Source of the DNA: Granulicella sp.
Lineage (GTDB): Bacteria; Acidobacteriota; Terriglobia; Terriglobales; Acidobacteriaceae
DNA: 63,312 bases
Assembly (NCBI GenBank): GCA_027365345.1
Contig: DAHXNO010000177.1
Location: forward strand, 1 to 63,312
Direction: 5' to 3'
The notes under the pieces were generated by a model, which worked only from the letters and a program-made list of their open reading frames with translations, was not told the origin of the DNA and searched no databases. Below, in pieces: positions 34,820-44,283 of this stretch (within the stretch, counting starts at the first letter, position 1; each line of letters begins with the position of its first letter). Made by a program: the position numbers and the translations under genes.

Positions 34820-35905
34820 ATGCCGGGAGTTGACGCCAAGGTAGAGGAGGGTGAAGACAAGTTTCTTGCCATGGTGCGGGCGAAGGCGCAGGTGACGCTT
34901 CCGCTGAGCGAGTTTCATCCGCAGAGCATGTTGAAGACCGCGCTGCATGAGGTGAAGTTGCCGCGGTTTCCGGTGATTGATTATCACAATCATCTGGATG
35001 GGCTGGATCCAGCGCAGGTGCTGGAGGTGATGGATGCCTGTGGGATCGAGCATCTGGTGAACATCACGATGAAGGTGGGCGATGCGGCACTGGCGATGAT
35101 GGAGCGTTATCGGAGGGCGGACGCGCACCGGTTTTCAACGATCGGATGGATGGACTGGGATGGGGTGGAAGGGAACTTTGATGAGTTTGTAGTCCGCAGC
35201 GTGGAGCGACTGGAGCGGCTGGTAGAGGCCGGGGCGGTGGGGTTCAAGATATGGAAGGATCTGGGGTTGACGGTTCGGGATGCGAGCGGAGAGCTGGTGC
35301 GAGTGGACGATGAGCGCCTGGCTCCGATCTTTGAGCGGGCGGGCGAGCTGGGAGTTCCGGTGATGGTTCACATTGGGGATCCTGAGGCCTTCTTTCTGCC
35401 GATTGACGGCAACAATGAGCGCTACGAGGAGCTGGCCGCGCATCCGGATTGGAGCTTTTATGGCAGCCAGTACGGCAAGAACGATCTGCTGGAGCAGCGG
35501 GATCGGGTGTTTCGACGGCATCTGCGGACGACGTTTGTTGGGGCGCATATTGCGGAGAACAGTGAGGATCTGGAGCGAGTGTCCGCGATGTTGGATAGTT
35601 GCCCGAATGTGCTGGTGGACATCAGCGCACGAGCTTCTGAGCTGGGACGGCAGCCATATGCGGCGCGAAGGTTCTTTCTGCGGTTTGCGGACCGAATTCT
35701 CTTTGGCACGGACCTGACGCCAGAGGTGGAGATGTACCGGCTGTATTACAGGTTTCTGGAGACGGCCGATGAGTACTTTGCGTATCCTACCCATACCTCC
35801 GGACAAGGGCGGTGGTGCATTTACGGATTGGACCTGCCAGAGGACGTGTTGCGCAAGGTGTATCGGGAGAATGCTCTACGGCTTTTGCCGCAAGAGAAGC
35901 GGTAG
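34820..35905 (+). CDS. Amidohydrolase-family TIM-barrel hydrolase
   Basis: 361 residues with GAGGAGAGAGG upstream. FPVIDYHNHLDG carries the metal-binding His56-x-His58 on strand 1. GVPVMVHIGDPEAF supplies a strand-5 His, TFVGAHIAENSEDL a further His, and ILFGTDLTPEVEMY the strand-8 Asp: the Amidohydro_2 layout (decarboxylases/lactonases such as LigI and ACMSD). The substrate is unknown, but the locus (sugar kinase, MFS sugar transporter, GH92) suggests a sugar lactone or a related carbohydrate derivative. Confidence 0.8.
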   Translation: MPGVDAKVEEGEDKFLAMVRAKAQVTLPLSEFHPQSMLKTALHEVKLPRFPVIDYHNHLDGLDPAQVLEVMDACGIEHLVNITMKVGDAALAMMERYRRADAHRFSTIGWMDWDGVEGNFDEFVVRSVERLERLVEAGAVGFKIWKDLGLTVRDASGELVRVDDERLAPIFERAGELGVPVMVHIGDPEAFFLPIDGNNERYEELAAHPDWSFYGSQYGKNDLLEQRDRVFRRHLRTTFVGAHIAENSEDLERVSAMLDSCPNVLVDISARASELGRQPYAARRFFLRFADRILFGTDLTPEVEMYRLYYRFLETADEYFAYPTHTSGQGRWCIYGLDLPEDVLRKVYRENALRLLPQEKR

Positions 35906-35964
35906 TCTGTGATGAGTTGGATTGGCGAAGAATCTTTTCATTTTTGCAGGAGAAGCGAGAAACG

Positions 35965-37812
35965 ATGAGCCACGGATCGTGCGCTGTACCGGGTAATCCA
36001 ACGGGTGATGAGCAGCAGAATGGAGGCCGACAGGAGGGTGGCCGACGAGCGTACAACTTACTTCTGCTCTCTGTAGCCGGTCTGGGCGGACTGCTGTACG
36101 GCGTGGATGTAGGGATCATCGGAGGGGCCTTGCCGTATCTTGAGGCGACCTCCGGGCTGAGCGCGGCGCAGCTCTCTGTGATTGTGGCGGCGGTGCTGCT
36201 AGGGAGCGTGCTGTCTACGATCTTTGCGGGTGTGCTGGCGGATTGGATGGGGCGCAAGCCGCTGATGGCGATCAGTGGGCTGGTGTTTGTGATCAGCATC
36301 CCGGTGATTGCGCTCTCGCATGGATATGGGCCGTTGTTTTTTGGGCGGTTGCTGCAGGGCTCGAGCGCCGGGTTTGTGGGCGTGGTGGTGCCGCTCTATC
36401 TGGCCGAGTGCCTGACCTCATCCTCGCGCGGGAAGGGAACCGGAATCTTCCAGTGGTTGTGCACCTTTGGCATTGTGGCAGCGGCGCTGATCGGCATTTA
36501 TTACAGCTATCAGGTGCAGGAGGTAGCGGCGCGGGCGAGCGCGGCCACGCTATTCCATGTGGAGGACCAGGCCTGGCGGCACATCTTCTGGATTTCGCTG
36601 CCGCCGGGAGTGCTGTTTGTGCTGGGTAGCCTGTTTGTGGGAGAGTCTCCGCGCTGGTTGTTTCGGAAGGGGAAACACGAACGGGCGATGGGCTCGTTGT
36701 TGCGTTCGCGTTCGGCTGCCGGGGCGGAGCTGGAGTTTGCGGAGATGCAGGCGATCGCCGGCGAGCGGGAGGCGGCCAAAGGATTCAAGGACTCGCTGCT
36801 GCGGCGGAAGTATGTTGTGCCCTTTCTGCTGGCCTGTGTGATTCTGTTCTGCAACACGGCGACGGGCGTGAACTCCATTATTGGGTTCAACACCAGCATC
36901 CTGCTGCAGAGCGGTCTTTCCGACGTTGCTTCGCACTGGGGCTATGTGCTGTTTACCGTGGTGAACTTCCTTATGACGGTGATCGGCATCATGCTGGTGG
37001 ACAAGAAGGGACGGAGGTTTCTGCTGATTCTGGGGACCACGGGCGTGATGCTCTCGTTGCTGGTGGTAGCGGGAATGTTCTGGCATACGGAGAACTCCGA
37101 GATGGAGTGCAGGTCTGCGGTGCAGTCCATGGTGGGACCGGGACAAGAGTTGACGCTGCGCTTTGATCCAGCGATGGCGGCGCGGCTTTTGGCGGAGAGT
37201 GGATTCAAGAACGAAGACTCGCTAGCCAGCCACGCTTCGCTGGCGGTGATTTATTCCTACGGAGGGTTTACGGGAGAGACGACGTATGTGCGATCGGACG
37301 ACGCGGGAGTGGCTCCGATCCACATTACGCGAGCCAGTACGGTGCCGGCCAATGCTGTGGATGCGTTTCTCAAGAATCCGTTTGCGGATGTGAAGGGAGC
37401 GCAGACAGCCCCGTTGAAGATTGAACGCGCGAGGATTGGAGAGATACCCAGTGCGAGGTATGGAGAGATGGTAGCGCTGGCGCTGTTTAGTTTTATTGGA
37501 TTCTTCGCGCTTGGTCCTGGGGTGTGCGTGTGGCTGGCGCTTTCTGAGTTGATGCCGACAAGAATCCGTTCGATGGGGATGAGCGTTGCTCTGGTGATCA
37601 ACCAGATGGTATCGACGACGCTGGCGGTGGTGTTTTTGCCGGTGGTGAGCAAGTATGGCTACTCGTCGATGTTCCTGCTGTTTGCCGGATTTACGGTGAT
37701 CTATCTTGTGACGGCGCTTTTCTTCCTTCCGGAGACCAAAGGCAAGACGCTGGAGGAGATCGAGCAGTACTTTGAAGGGGCACCGGGGCGGGAGGCTGTG
37801 GCGGGCGAATAA
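35965..37812 (+). CDS. Sugar-porter MFS transporter with extracytoplasmic insert
   Basis: 615 residues from ATG 35965, which has AGGAGAAGCGA upstream. Sugar-porter signatures: GGLLYGVDVGIIGGALPYL at the start of TM1, GVLADWMGRKPLM between TM2 and TM3, VPLYLAECLTSSSRGKGTG and LFVGESPRWLFRKGK, and near the end FFLPETKGKTLEEIE. Between TM9 and TM10 (about residues 373-495) there is a ~120-residue hydrophilic insert absent from typical 450-500-residue members. It imports a monosaccharide by proton symport (family inference), probably the mannose released by the adjacent GH92 enzyme. Confidence 0.88.
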   Translation: MSHGSCAVPGNPTGDEQQNGGRQEGGRRAYNLLLLSVAGLGGLLYGVDVGIIGGALPYLEATSGLSAAQLSVIVAAVLLGSVLSTIFAGVLADWMGRKPLMAISGLVFVISIPVIALSHGYGPLFFGRLLQGSSAGFVGVVVPLYLAECLTSSSRGKGTGIFQWLCTFGIVAAALIGIYYSYQVQEVAARASAATLFHVEDQAWRHIFWISLPPGVLFVLGSLFVGESPRWLFRKGKHERAMGSLLRSRSAAGAELEFAEMQAIAGEREAAKGFKDSLLRRKYVVPFLLACVILFCNTATGVNSIIGFNTSILLQSGLSDVASHWGYVLFTVVNFLMTVIGIMLVDKKGRRFLLILGTTGVMLSLLVVAGMFWHTENSEMECRSAVQSMVGPGQELTLRFDPAMAARLLAESGFKNEDSLASHASLAVIYSYGGFTGETTYVRSDDAGVAPIHITRASTVPANAVDAFLKNPFADVKGAQTAPLKIERARIGEIPSARYGEMVALALFSFIGFFALGPGVCVWLALSELMPTRIRSMGMSVALVINQMVSTTLAVVFLPVVSKYGYSSMFLLFAGFTVIYLVTALFFLPETKGKTLEEIEQYFEGAPGREAVAGE

Positions 37813-37952
37813 CGCTCCTTGCAGGCGCGCTGAGGATGGAGGGCGTAGTGAGGATTGGCCTGACCTTCAGAGGCCCGGTTTGGAGTATTCTTGCCTAGGG
37901 TCTTCGATCGAGGAGTCCGCCGGTATCTGGCCCATATCTGGGAGGTTGGAGT

Positions 37953-40292
37953 ATGAAGGGTTTCCGTGTTTGTCCGATTGGTTCTCTCACAGTGAATTTG
38001 ATTCGCTCTGTACGACTGCTTGCGGCGCTGATCGTGGTAACGTTACCAGCATCTGCCGCGTATGCGCAAGATGGGCCGGCTGGGCCCGCTGCAAGCGTGA
38101 ACCCGTTGATTGGGACCGGCACTGGGCCGGGAGGGCCAGGCAATCTGTTTCCGGGCCCGACAGTGCCTTTTGGCATGGTGCAGCTTAGCCCCGATACAGA
38201 AGATAACGGCTATGGTTACCACTACGGAGACACATCTATCAACGGATTCAGCATGACGCACATGAGCGGTGTGGGATGTTCCAATGGGGGCGATGTATTT
38301 TTTACCGCGACGACGGGGCCTATCCATACGACGCGAGATGATTTGGGGTCGCCTTACTCGCATACGATGGAGACCGCCAAGGCCGGGTACTACCAGGTGC
38401 GTTTGTTGGAGGGGAACATCAACGCGGAGTTGAGTGCGACCAATCACACCGGCATTGCGCGATTCACGTTTCCCGCCGGCCAGGCCGCGAACTTTCTTCT
38501 TCCTATCAGCCAGACGCTGAGCTACACGACCGGCGCCTCGGTTGAGGTGGTGGGCGACAACCAGATGCAGGGCTATGTGGAGAACCGTGCGTTCTGCGGT
38601 ACCCAGCAGAGCATGAAGGTCTACTTCGTCATCACCTTCAGCAAACCGTTTTCGTCTTATGGCACATGGACTGGAGCGAGGTATGGCGGACCGGGGAAGA
38701 TCTCCGCGGGTGGCCGTGCGGCTGAGCAGTCCTCCCATGAGGGGTGGGTGGGTTCCTATGCTACGTGGTCAGCGGAGTCACACCCGCAGACCATTACGGC
38801 GAAGATCGCGATCTCCTACGTTGATCTTGCCGGTGCGGAAAACAACTTGAAGACCGAAGCGGCTGGAAAGGATTTCGATGCGATCCGCAGCGACGCGGAG
38901 TCGGCGTGGAACAAGGAGCTGGGCGCGATCGACATCTCCGGCGGCTCCGAGTCCCAGCGCGCCGTCTTCTATACGGCGCTGTATCACTCGCTGTTGATGC
39001 CGAGTATCTTCAGCGACGCCGACGGCCGCTACCTGGGCTTTGATGGGCAGATTCACACAGTGCCTGAAGGCCACCCGATGTATGCCAACTACTCCGGCTG
39101 GGATATCTACCGCAGCGAAGTTCCGTTGCTGGCGATGATCGAGCCGCAGCGCATGGAAGACATGGCGCAGTCTGTCGTGCTGATGTACCAGCAGGGCGGC
39201 TGGGTGGGTCGATGGCCGGCGGCGAATATTTATACGAACGTGATGGCCGGCAGTCCGCTGAGCGTGGCGCTGGCGACGGCCTGGCTAGATGGTTTGCACG
39301 GATTCGACATGAAGGCCGGCTGGGAGGGAATGTTCAAGGACGCCACCGAGGCTCCGGCGCCTGGCCACACGTACAAGGGCGAGGAAGGGATTGACTGGAT
39401 CAACAAGATTCACTATGTACCCGACGACAAGATTGGCTACGGCTCCGTCTCTCAGATGCAAGAGGACGCCGTTGCCTACGCTTCGCTCTACCGTCTGGCC
39501 GTGGATCTGGGTAAAACCGGCGACGCCAAGACTCTTTACGACCGCACACTTTACTACCGCAACGTCTTTGACCAGGAGGATCGCTTTTTCCGTCCCCGCA
39601 AGGCTGATGGTGAGTGGGTTCCAAGGTTCGATCCGGCGCAGGATGGTCACGGATTCATTGAAGGCTCGGGCTGGCATTATCAGTGGCTGGAGCCTGAGGA
39701 TATCGCGTGGGTAGTGAAAGCCATGGGCCGCGACCTGTTCAACCAGCGGCTCACGGAGTTCTTCAACTATCCGGTGCCTAGCTGGTATGGCAAGTACTAT
39801 AACCCCTACAACGAGACCGATCTGGAAGCGCCATTTCTGTTCAATTTTTCTGGCCGTCCCTGGGAGACGCAGCGCGTGGTTCGCCGAGTGTTGAATGAGA
39901 ACTACACGGACGACGCCAACGGCATTCCCGGTAATGACGATTGCGGCGAGATGTCTTCCTGGGCGGTCCTGAGCATGATGGGCATCTACAGCGTTGATCC
40001 GGCGAGCCTGGCCTACGAGCTGACCGGCCCGATGTTTCCGAAGGCGGTGATTCATCTGCACCAGCCGTACGTTGGCAGGACGTTTACGATCACAGCAAGC
40101 GGTGCGGCTGCTGAGGCTGCCTACATCCAGAGCGTTACGCTGGACGGCAAGAAGCAGGCGCAAAACTGGATTTCTTTCAAAGACATCTCCTCCGGTGGCA
40201 CTTTGCGCTTCGCGGTCGGCTCCTCGGCAAATCATGCATGGGGCTCTTCGCCAGCCGATGCGCCGCCTTCGTTGAGCGACGTCCAGCCGTGA
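37953..40292 (+). CDS. Secreted GH92 alpha-mannosidase
   Basis: 779 residues with a Sec signal peptide (LLAALIVVTLPASAAYA, cleavage after residue 38). Mature GH92 features: VNPLIGTGTGPGGPGNLFPG at the N-terminal beta domain, GYHYGDTSINGFSMTHMSG, NYSGWDIYRSEVPLL, GSGWHYQWLEPEDI, and the catalytic PGNDDCGEMSSW near residue 660 with the calcium/acid region typical of exo-alpha-1,2-mannosidases. It removes mannose from alpha-mannans or N-glycans outside the cytoplasm. It follows the sugar transporter by 140 bases, supporting joint mannose use. Confidence 0.9.
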   Translation: MKGFRVCPIGSLTVNLIRSVRLLAALIVVTLPASAAYAQDGPAGPAASVNPLIGTGTGPGGPGNLFPGPTVPFGMVQLSPDTEDNGYGYHYGDTSINGFSMTHMSGVGCSNGGDVFFTATTGPIHTTRDDLGSPYSHTMETAKAGYYQVRLLEGNINAELSATNHTGIARFTFPAGQAANFLLPISQTLSYTTGASVEVVGDNQMQGYVENRAFCGTQQSMKVYFVITFSKPFSSYGTWTGARYGGPGKISAGGRAAEQSSHEGWVGSYATWSAESHPQTITAKIAISYVDLAGAENNLKTEAAGKDFDAIRSDAESAWNKELGAIDISGGSESQRAVFYTALYHSLLMPSIFSDADGRYLGFDGQIHTVPEGHPMYANYSGWDIYRSEVPLLAMIEPQRMEDMAQSVVLMYQQGGWVGRWPAANIYTNVMAGSPLSVALATAWLDGLHGFDMKAGWEGMFKDATEAPAPGHTYKGEEGIDWINKIHYVPDDKIGYGSVSQMQEDAVAYASLYRLAVDLGKTGDAKTLYDRTLYYRNVFDQEDRFFRPRKADGEWVPRFDPAQDGHGFIEGSGWHYQWLEPEDIAWVVKAMGRDLFNQRLTEFFNYPVPSWYGKYYNPYNETDLEAPFLFNFSGRPWETQRVVRRVLNENYTDDANGIPGNDDCGEMSSWAVLSMMGIYSVDPASLAYELTGPMFPKAVIHLHQPYVGRTFTITASGAAAEAAYIQSVTLDGKKQAQNWISFKDISSGGTLRFAVGSSANHAWGSSPADAPPSLSDVQP

Positions 40293-40613
40293 GACGGGCG
40301 GCGGGCCGGATGGATGCTCGTCATTCGACCTCTGGCATTTCGGCGATTGACGCGATGTGTGGGTTTTTGATTCCAAAGCCGGAGTCCAGGGCTCGCGTCA
40401 CGCGTGCGAGAGACATGCTTTGAGCCGACCCATTCCTGGGGTCGATGATGGCTGGCCGAAGGGTGTTGGTGTGACCGCAGCCAGGAAGTGGATGGGGCAG
40501 CGGCTAGCGGGCAGGCTTTTGTGAGGGCCGCATCTTGGCTGAGCGCCGATTCTCTGCTGCGCTGCGGAGGCTGCCGTGGGTTGGAGCAGAAGCGGTCATC
40601 CGTTGCACGCTTC
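40293..40613. other. Convergent intergenic region
   Basis: 321 bases between the 3' ends of the mannosidase and the universal stress protein genes. No gene or clear terminator is seen. A short imperfect hairpin (CTCGC...GCGAG) lies near 40393-40413. Confidence 0.3.
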
Positions 40614-41045
40614 TCAGTCCTTTACGGCCAAGACCGGACACGGCGCATGGTGGAGGACTGACTGGGCGTCGCTACCTGTAAGCGCACTGGCTATGGGACT
40701 TCTGCCCCGTGTTCCCATCACGATGATATCGGCCTGCCATTGTTTGGCGACAGCGACAATCCTGGGGCCAGGTTTGCCACTCTCCAGGAAGGTAAGCGGA
40801 GTGGGCGTGGCCACCGCTCGTTCCGCGAAGGCATGAAGCAGCTTGCGAGCTTCTTTGCGGTAGAATTCGACTTCATCCGATCCCGCATCCACGGCGACGA
40901 CTCCTCCGGGAATGCTTCTTTCATCGAACACATGCACAAATGCGATCTCCGCATGCAGCAGGCCGGCTAATTCAATGCCTACTTCCATTGCCCTGGCGGC
41001 GTGCGTGCTCTCATCCACGGCTATCAAGATTTTCTTGAATTTCAT
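40614..41045 (-). CDS. Universal stress protein (UspA family)
   Basis: 143 residues: KKILIAVDESTHAARAMEVG at the N-terminus and the ATP-binding signature GTRGRSPIASALTGSDAQSV (G-x2-G-x8-G-S), ending HHAPCPVLAV. The motif marks an ATP-binding, MJ0577-type Usp. It stands at the left end of the stress/low-oxygen island, which contains a second tandem Usp and a decayed third. A half-palindromic TGTGA...TCCACA lies upstream (41132-41146) but is imperfect. Confidence 0.9.
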   Translation of the reverse strand: MKFKKILIAVDESTHAARAMEVGIELAGLLHAEIAFVHVFDERSIPGGVVAVDAGSDEVEFYRKEARKLLHAFAERAVATPTPLTFLESGKPGPRIVAVAKQWQADIIVMGTRGRSPIASALTGSDAQSVLHHAPCPVLAVKD

Positions 41046-41234
41046 ATCGTCCTTGCCCTCGACTGCTCTTCGCCACGGTATTGCGCGCTGTCAACCACTG
41101 CGGATCTGCAACTCTGGTTGAAATATCCTCCTGTGAAAGGTCCACACAGCGTTGTTCTGAAGGAGATGATGTGTACCCCGGGAGCGACGCTGCGAGTGAG
41201 CCTAGTGTGCTGACGCCTGCTTCGGTAGCAACGG

Positions 41235-41801
41235 TCAAAGCCGCTCTGCGCCCAAATCCGAGAGCCGTTCTTCGATGGCTGACAGGTATTTCTGCGCTCG
41301 ATCGTCGTCGTTGGCGAGGTCATGAGTTCGAAGCCGCACCGTTACGATGGCGTCAGGACGATTGTGGTGTTTCGCTGAGAAGTACGTATTGGTTCTATGG
41401 CGCATGATATCGACTCGCTCCGTTGGAACCGCTGCGACCACCCAATCTGCTATGAGAAGCAGGTCGCGAAATAGCTGAACCGCTTCATCGGGATCAAACG
41501 GGACGAATGCTCCTTTGTCCGGGATCGTTCCGGCTAACTCCACTTCCGTCCCGCTGTGGTATTTGCCGTTCGGGCCGTAGATATACTCCGGTGCGGTACT
41601 CCAATACAGAGCGCGGCGGACTACCAGCGTCTTCAGGCCCTCTATCTCCTCCGTTCGAGTGGATTGGTTTTCCGATTGGAGCGTGTTAACCAAAGTATTG
41701 CTGCCTCGTACCGTATAGATTGGCATGCCGGGGGGGAGATTCCCTGTGATGATGGTCACCGTTGCACCTTCAAAGCGAGATAACTTCCTTGGCGGGAGCA
41801 T
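41235..41801 (-). CDS. Conserved-looking protein of unknown function, divergent from glgX
   Basis: 188 residues from ATG 41801. The N-terminal half is beta-rich (ATVTIITGNLPPGMPIYTV, VVRRALYWSTAPEYIYGP). The middle has GTIPDKGAFVPFDPDEAVQL and the C-terminus a charged helix. No domain is recognised. It is divergent from the glycogen debranching gene with only 70 bases between starts, so shared regulation is plausible. Confidence 0.5.
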   Translation of the reverse strand: MLPPRKLSRFEGATVTIITGNLPPGMPIYTVRGSNTLVNTLQSENQSTRTEEIEGLKTLVVRRALYWSTAPEYIYGPNGKYHSGTEVELAGTIPDKGAFVPFDPDEAVQLFRDLLLIADWVVAAVPTERVDIMRHRTNTYFSAKHHNRPDAIVTVRLRTHDLANDDDRAQKYLSAIEERLSDLGAERL

Positions 41802-41870
41802 GAGGTTGGGTGTGGCTGGAGATCGGGGCTGCCGACGGATGACCCATGAAGGCAGTACCATGAAGATAAG

Positions 41871-43964
41871 ATGGATCGATCGCTGCAACCGTTGTTTGAC
41901 GACCGGCAGGCGGGAAAGCCGTATCCGCTGGGGGCGACCGTCCTGGACGGGGGCATCAATTTCAGCATCTTCTCATCGCATGCCCGGGAGATCGATCTGC
42001 TTCTCTTTGCGGGTGAGCACGCGCGTGCGCCGAATCGGGTGATCCCGTTGACGGAAGAGAAGAGCCGGACCGGGCATTACTGGCATGTCTTTGTTCCTGG
42101 GCTTGGACATGGGCAGGTCTACGCGTATCGCGTTGCCGGACCGTTCGAGCCAAAGCGTGGCTTGCGGTTTGACGCCGAGAAGGTGCTTCTTGATCCTTAC
42201 GGCAGAGCCGTCTGCTGCAGCCATTATGAGCGCAAAGCAGCGGCCGCAGAGGGGAGCAACGAATCCACTTCGATGAGAAGCGTGGCTATCGATCTTGGAC
42301 GGTACGACTGGGAAGATGACCAACCGCCGGCTCATCTATTTCGGAACACGATCCTCTACGAGGCCCATGTTGGCGGGTTCACGAAGAACCCAAACTCTGG
42401 AGTAGCGGAGAATCTTCGAGGCACCTATGCCGGCCTGATGGAAAAGATCCCATATCTCAAAGATCTTGGAATCACCGCGGTCGAGCTGATGCCGGTGTTT
42501 GCATTCGATACGCAAGATGCGCCGCCGGGGCTGGAGAATTATTGGGGCTACAGCCCGGTGAGTTTTTTTGCGCCGCATCCGCTCTACAGTTCGGTGGCTT
42601 CCGCCTCCGGGTGCGTTGACGAGTTTCGGGACATGGTTAAAGCGCTGCATCGCGCTGGGATAGAGGTGATCCTGGACGTTGTGTACAACCATACGGCCGA
42701 ACACGGAGCGAATGGACCCACGCTGAGTTTCAAGGGGTTGGATAACCCGATGTATTACATTCTCGCCAAGGATCGGTCTGAATACGCGGACTTCACGGGG
42801 ACGGGAAATACGCTGAATGTGAATCAATCGGTGGTGCGGCGGATGATCATCGACAGCCTGCGCCATTGGGTTACAGAGATGCACGTGGACGGTTTCCGGT
42901 TTGATCTGGCGTCTGTGCTGACCCGAGACGTGGACGGCACGCCGATGGTGAACGCGCCGACCATATGGGAGATCGATGCGGACCCGATGCTTGCGGGGGT
43001 AAAGCTGATTGCGGAGCCGTGGGATGCGGGCGGTCTTTATCAGGTTGGATCCTTTTCAGTCGATCGGTGGACGGAGTGGAACGGCATCTTCCGGGATGAT
43101 GTTCGGTCTTTCATCAAGTCTGATCGCGGCACGGTTCAACGGATTCGAGAACGGTTGCTGGGCAGCCAGGATATCTACCTTCATCCGTGTCATTCTCCTC
43201 GGCAAAACATCAATTTCGTCACCTGTCACGATGGGTTCACGTTGAATGATCTGGTTTGTTTCAACGACAAACATAACCTGGAGAACCAGGAATCCAACCG
43301 GGATGGAATGTTTGAGAACCTCTCCTGGAACTGTGGCGTTGAAGGGCCAACGGACGACGAGGTGATCGAGGCTCTGAGGGAACGTCAGGTGCGAAATGCA
43401 TTGACCTTGACCGTGCTGGCGGTGGGCACGCCGATGCTGCTGATGGGAGATGAGGTTCGCAGAACGCAGGGAGGGAACAACAACGCCTATTGTCAAAATA
43501 ACGAGCGGTCATGGTTCGATTGGAGCCGGCGCCAGAAGTACGCCGGCTTGCATCGGTTCGTTCGCGCTCTGCTCCAACTCCGGACGCGATTCTGTTGCCG
43601 TCTGGATGGAGCGGAGAAGTCATTCCGGGAGGTGCTGGAGCTGGCCAGGATTGAATGGCATGGCGTGAAGCTCCACTCGCCTGACCTCTCGGAAGATTCT
43701 CATACATTGGCGGCGACAGGGTTCTGGCAGGATGATCCGGTATTCCACCTGATGATGAACGCTTATTGGGAGCCGTTATCGTTTGCGGTTCCGTCTCCCC
43801 CTTCCGGCGATCCATGGTCCCGGCTGATTGACACCGGCAAGCCGACTCCGCTGGACATCCTGCAACCCCCGGGAGATGTGTTTCGCGCGGCGGCGTATCT
43901 GCTGGGCCCTCGTTCGACGGTACTTCTGACTCGTTCCGCCAACCAGATCCAGGAGCAGGAGTAG
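41871..43964 (+). CDS. glgX: Glycogen debranching enzyme (GlgX-type isoamylase)
   Basis: 697 residues. The N-terminal CBM48-like domain starts PYPLGATVLDGGINFSIFS. The GH13 barrel has YEAHVGGFT, EVILDVVYNHTAEHG, DGFRFDLASVL (nucleophile Asp345), IAEPWDAGG (acid Glu382) and FVTCHDGFTLNDLV. WGYSPVSFFAPHPLYSS and RRTQGGNNNAYCQNNE are isoamylase/GlgX signatures. It hydrolyses alpha-1,6 branches of phosphorylase-limit glycogen, mobilising reserve carbon. Placement next to acetate kinase and phosphoketolase suggests glycogen-fuelled fermentation. Confidence 0.9.
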   Translation: MDRSLQPLFDDRQAGKPYPLGATVLDGGINFSIFSSHAREIDLLLFAGEHARAPNRVIPLTEEKSRTGHYWHVFVPGLGHGQVYAYRVAGPFEPKRGLRFDAEKVLLDPYGRAVCCSHYERKAAAAEGSNESTSMRSVAIDLGRYDWEDDQPPAHLFRNTILYEAHVGGFTKNPNSGVAENLRGTYAGLMEKIPYLKDLGITAVELMPVFAFDTQDAPPGLENYWGYSPVSFFAPHPLYSSVASASGCVDEFRDMVKALHRAGIEVILDVVYNHTAEHGANGPTLSFKGLDNPMYYILAKDRSEYADFTGTGNTLNVNQSVVRRMIIDSLRHWVTEMHVDGFRFDLASVLTRDVDGTPMVNAPTIWEIDADPMLAGVKLIAEPWDAGGLYQVGSFSVDRWTEWNGIFRDDVRSFIKSDRGTVQRIRERLLGSQDIYLHPCHSPRQNINFVTCHDGFTLNDLVCFNDKHNLENQESNRDGMFENLSWNCGVEGPTDDEVIEALRERQVRNALTLTVLAVGTPMLLMGDEVRRTQGGNNNAYCQNNERSWFDWSRRQKYAGLHRFVRALLQLRTRFCCRLDGAEKSFREVLELARIEWHGVKLHSPDLSEDSHTLAATGFWQDDPVFHLMMNAYWEPLSFAVPSPPSGDPWSRLIDTGKPTPLDILQPPGDVFRAAAYLLGPRSTVLLTRSANQIQEQE

Positions 43965-44029
43965 AGCGGGCGATTCGTGAGTAGCTGGAGGGTTGCAGAT
44001 TGGCTGACACTGCTTTCTATACGAACGGT

Positions 44030-44224
44030 TCAGCGCTCCCTTCCGAAGCATGGGTACAGACTCCGCACGGAATGCGGCTTTGAGAGAAGCACGTGCGGGT
44101 GGTTTGCGAATGCCGCCAGCACGATCAAGGGAGGGCAGGAGCTTGTAGTGCCGAATCCAGTGCAAGGACCGGTACAGGCTTTGCGGCCGGAAGAGGACGT
44201 GAACGGATGGGAAGGAGATGGCAT
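44030..44224 (-). CDS. Candidate small protein behind a CRP-type box
   Basis: A 64-residue frame beginning MPSPSHPFTSSSGRKACTG with AGGAGG four bases upstream of its ATG. It contains five Cys and a hydrophobic stretch (PPLIVLAAFA). A TGTGA-N6-TCACT box lies about 50 bases upstream in the right orientation, and TAAGAA sits between them as a possible -10. No homology is recognised and the frame could be chance. The rest of the convergent region 43965-44278 shows no other gene. Confidence 0.25.
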   Translation of the reverse strand: MPSPSHPFTSSSGRKACTGPCTGFGTTSSCPPLIVLAAFANHPHVLLSKPHSVRSLYPCFGRER

Positions 44225-44267
44225 AGAGCCTCCTATTCTTAGGCTGGAGAGATTCGAACCGGGTGTC

Positions 44268-44283
44268 TGTGATCGCGGTCACT
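44268..44283. promoter_or_regulatory. CRP/FNR-type box
   Basis: TGTGATCGCGGTCACT, a TGTGA-N6-TCACT palindrome at the 3' end of the acetate kinase gene. It is the only box of the set not in front of a recognised gene; it may serve the small frame at 44030-44224. Confidence 0.5.

Noticed and set aside
41132-41146. TGTGAAAGGTCCACA upstream of the first Usp gene as a CRP-type box
   Set aside because: The right half-site is TCCACA with the wrong spacing; not counted among the nine boxes.
44245-44275. GATTCGAACC resembling a tRNA T-loop
   Set aside because: The flanking five-base arms do not pair and no acceptor stem or anticodon arm can be drawn.
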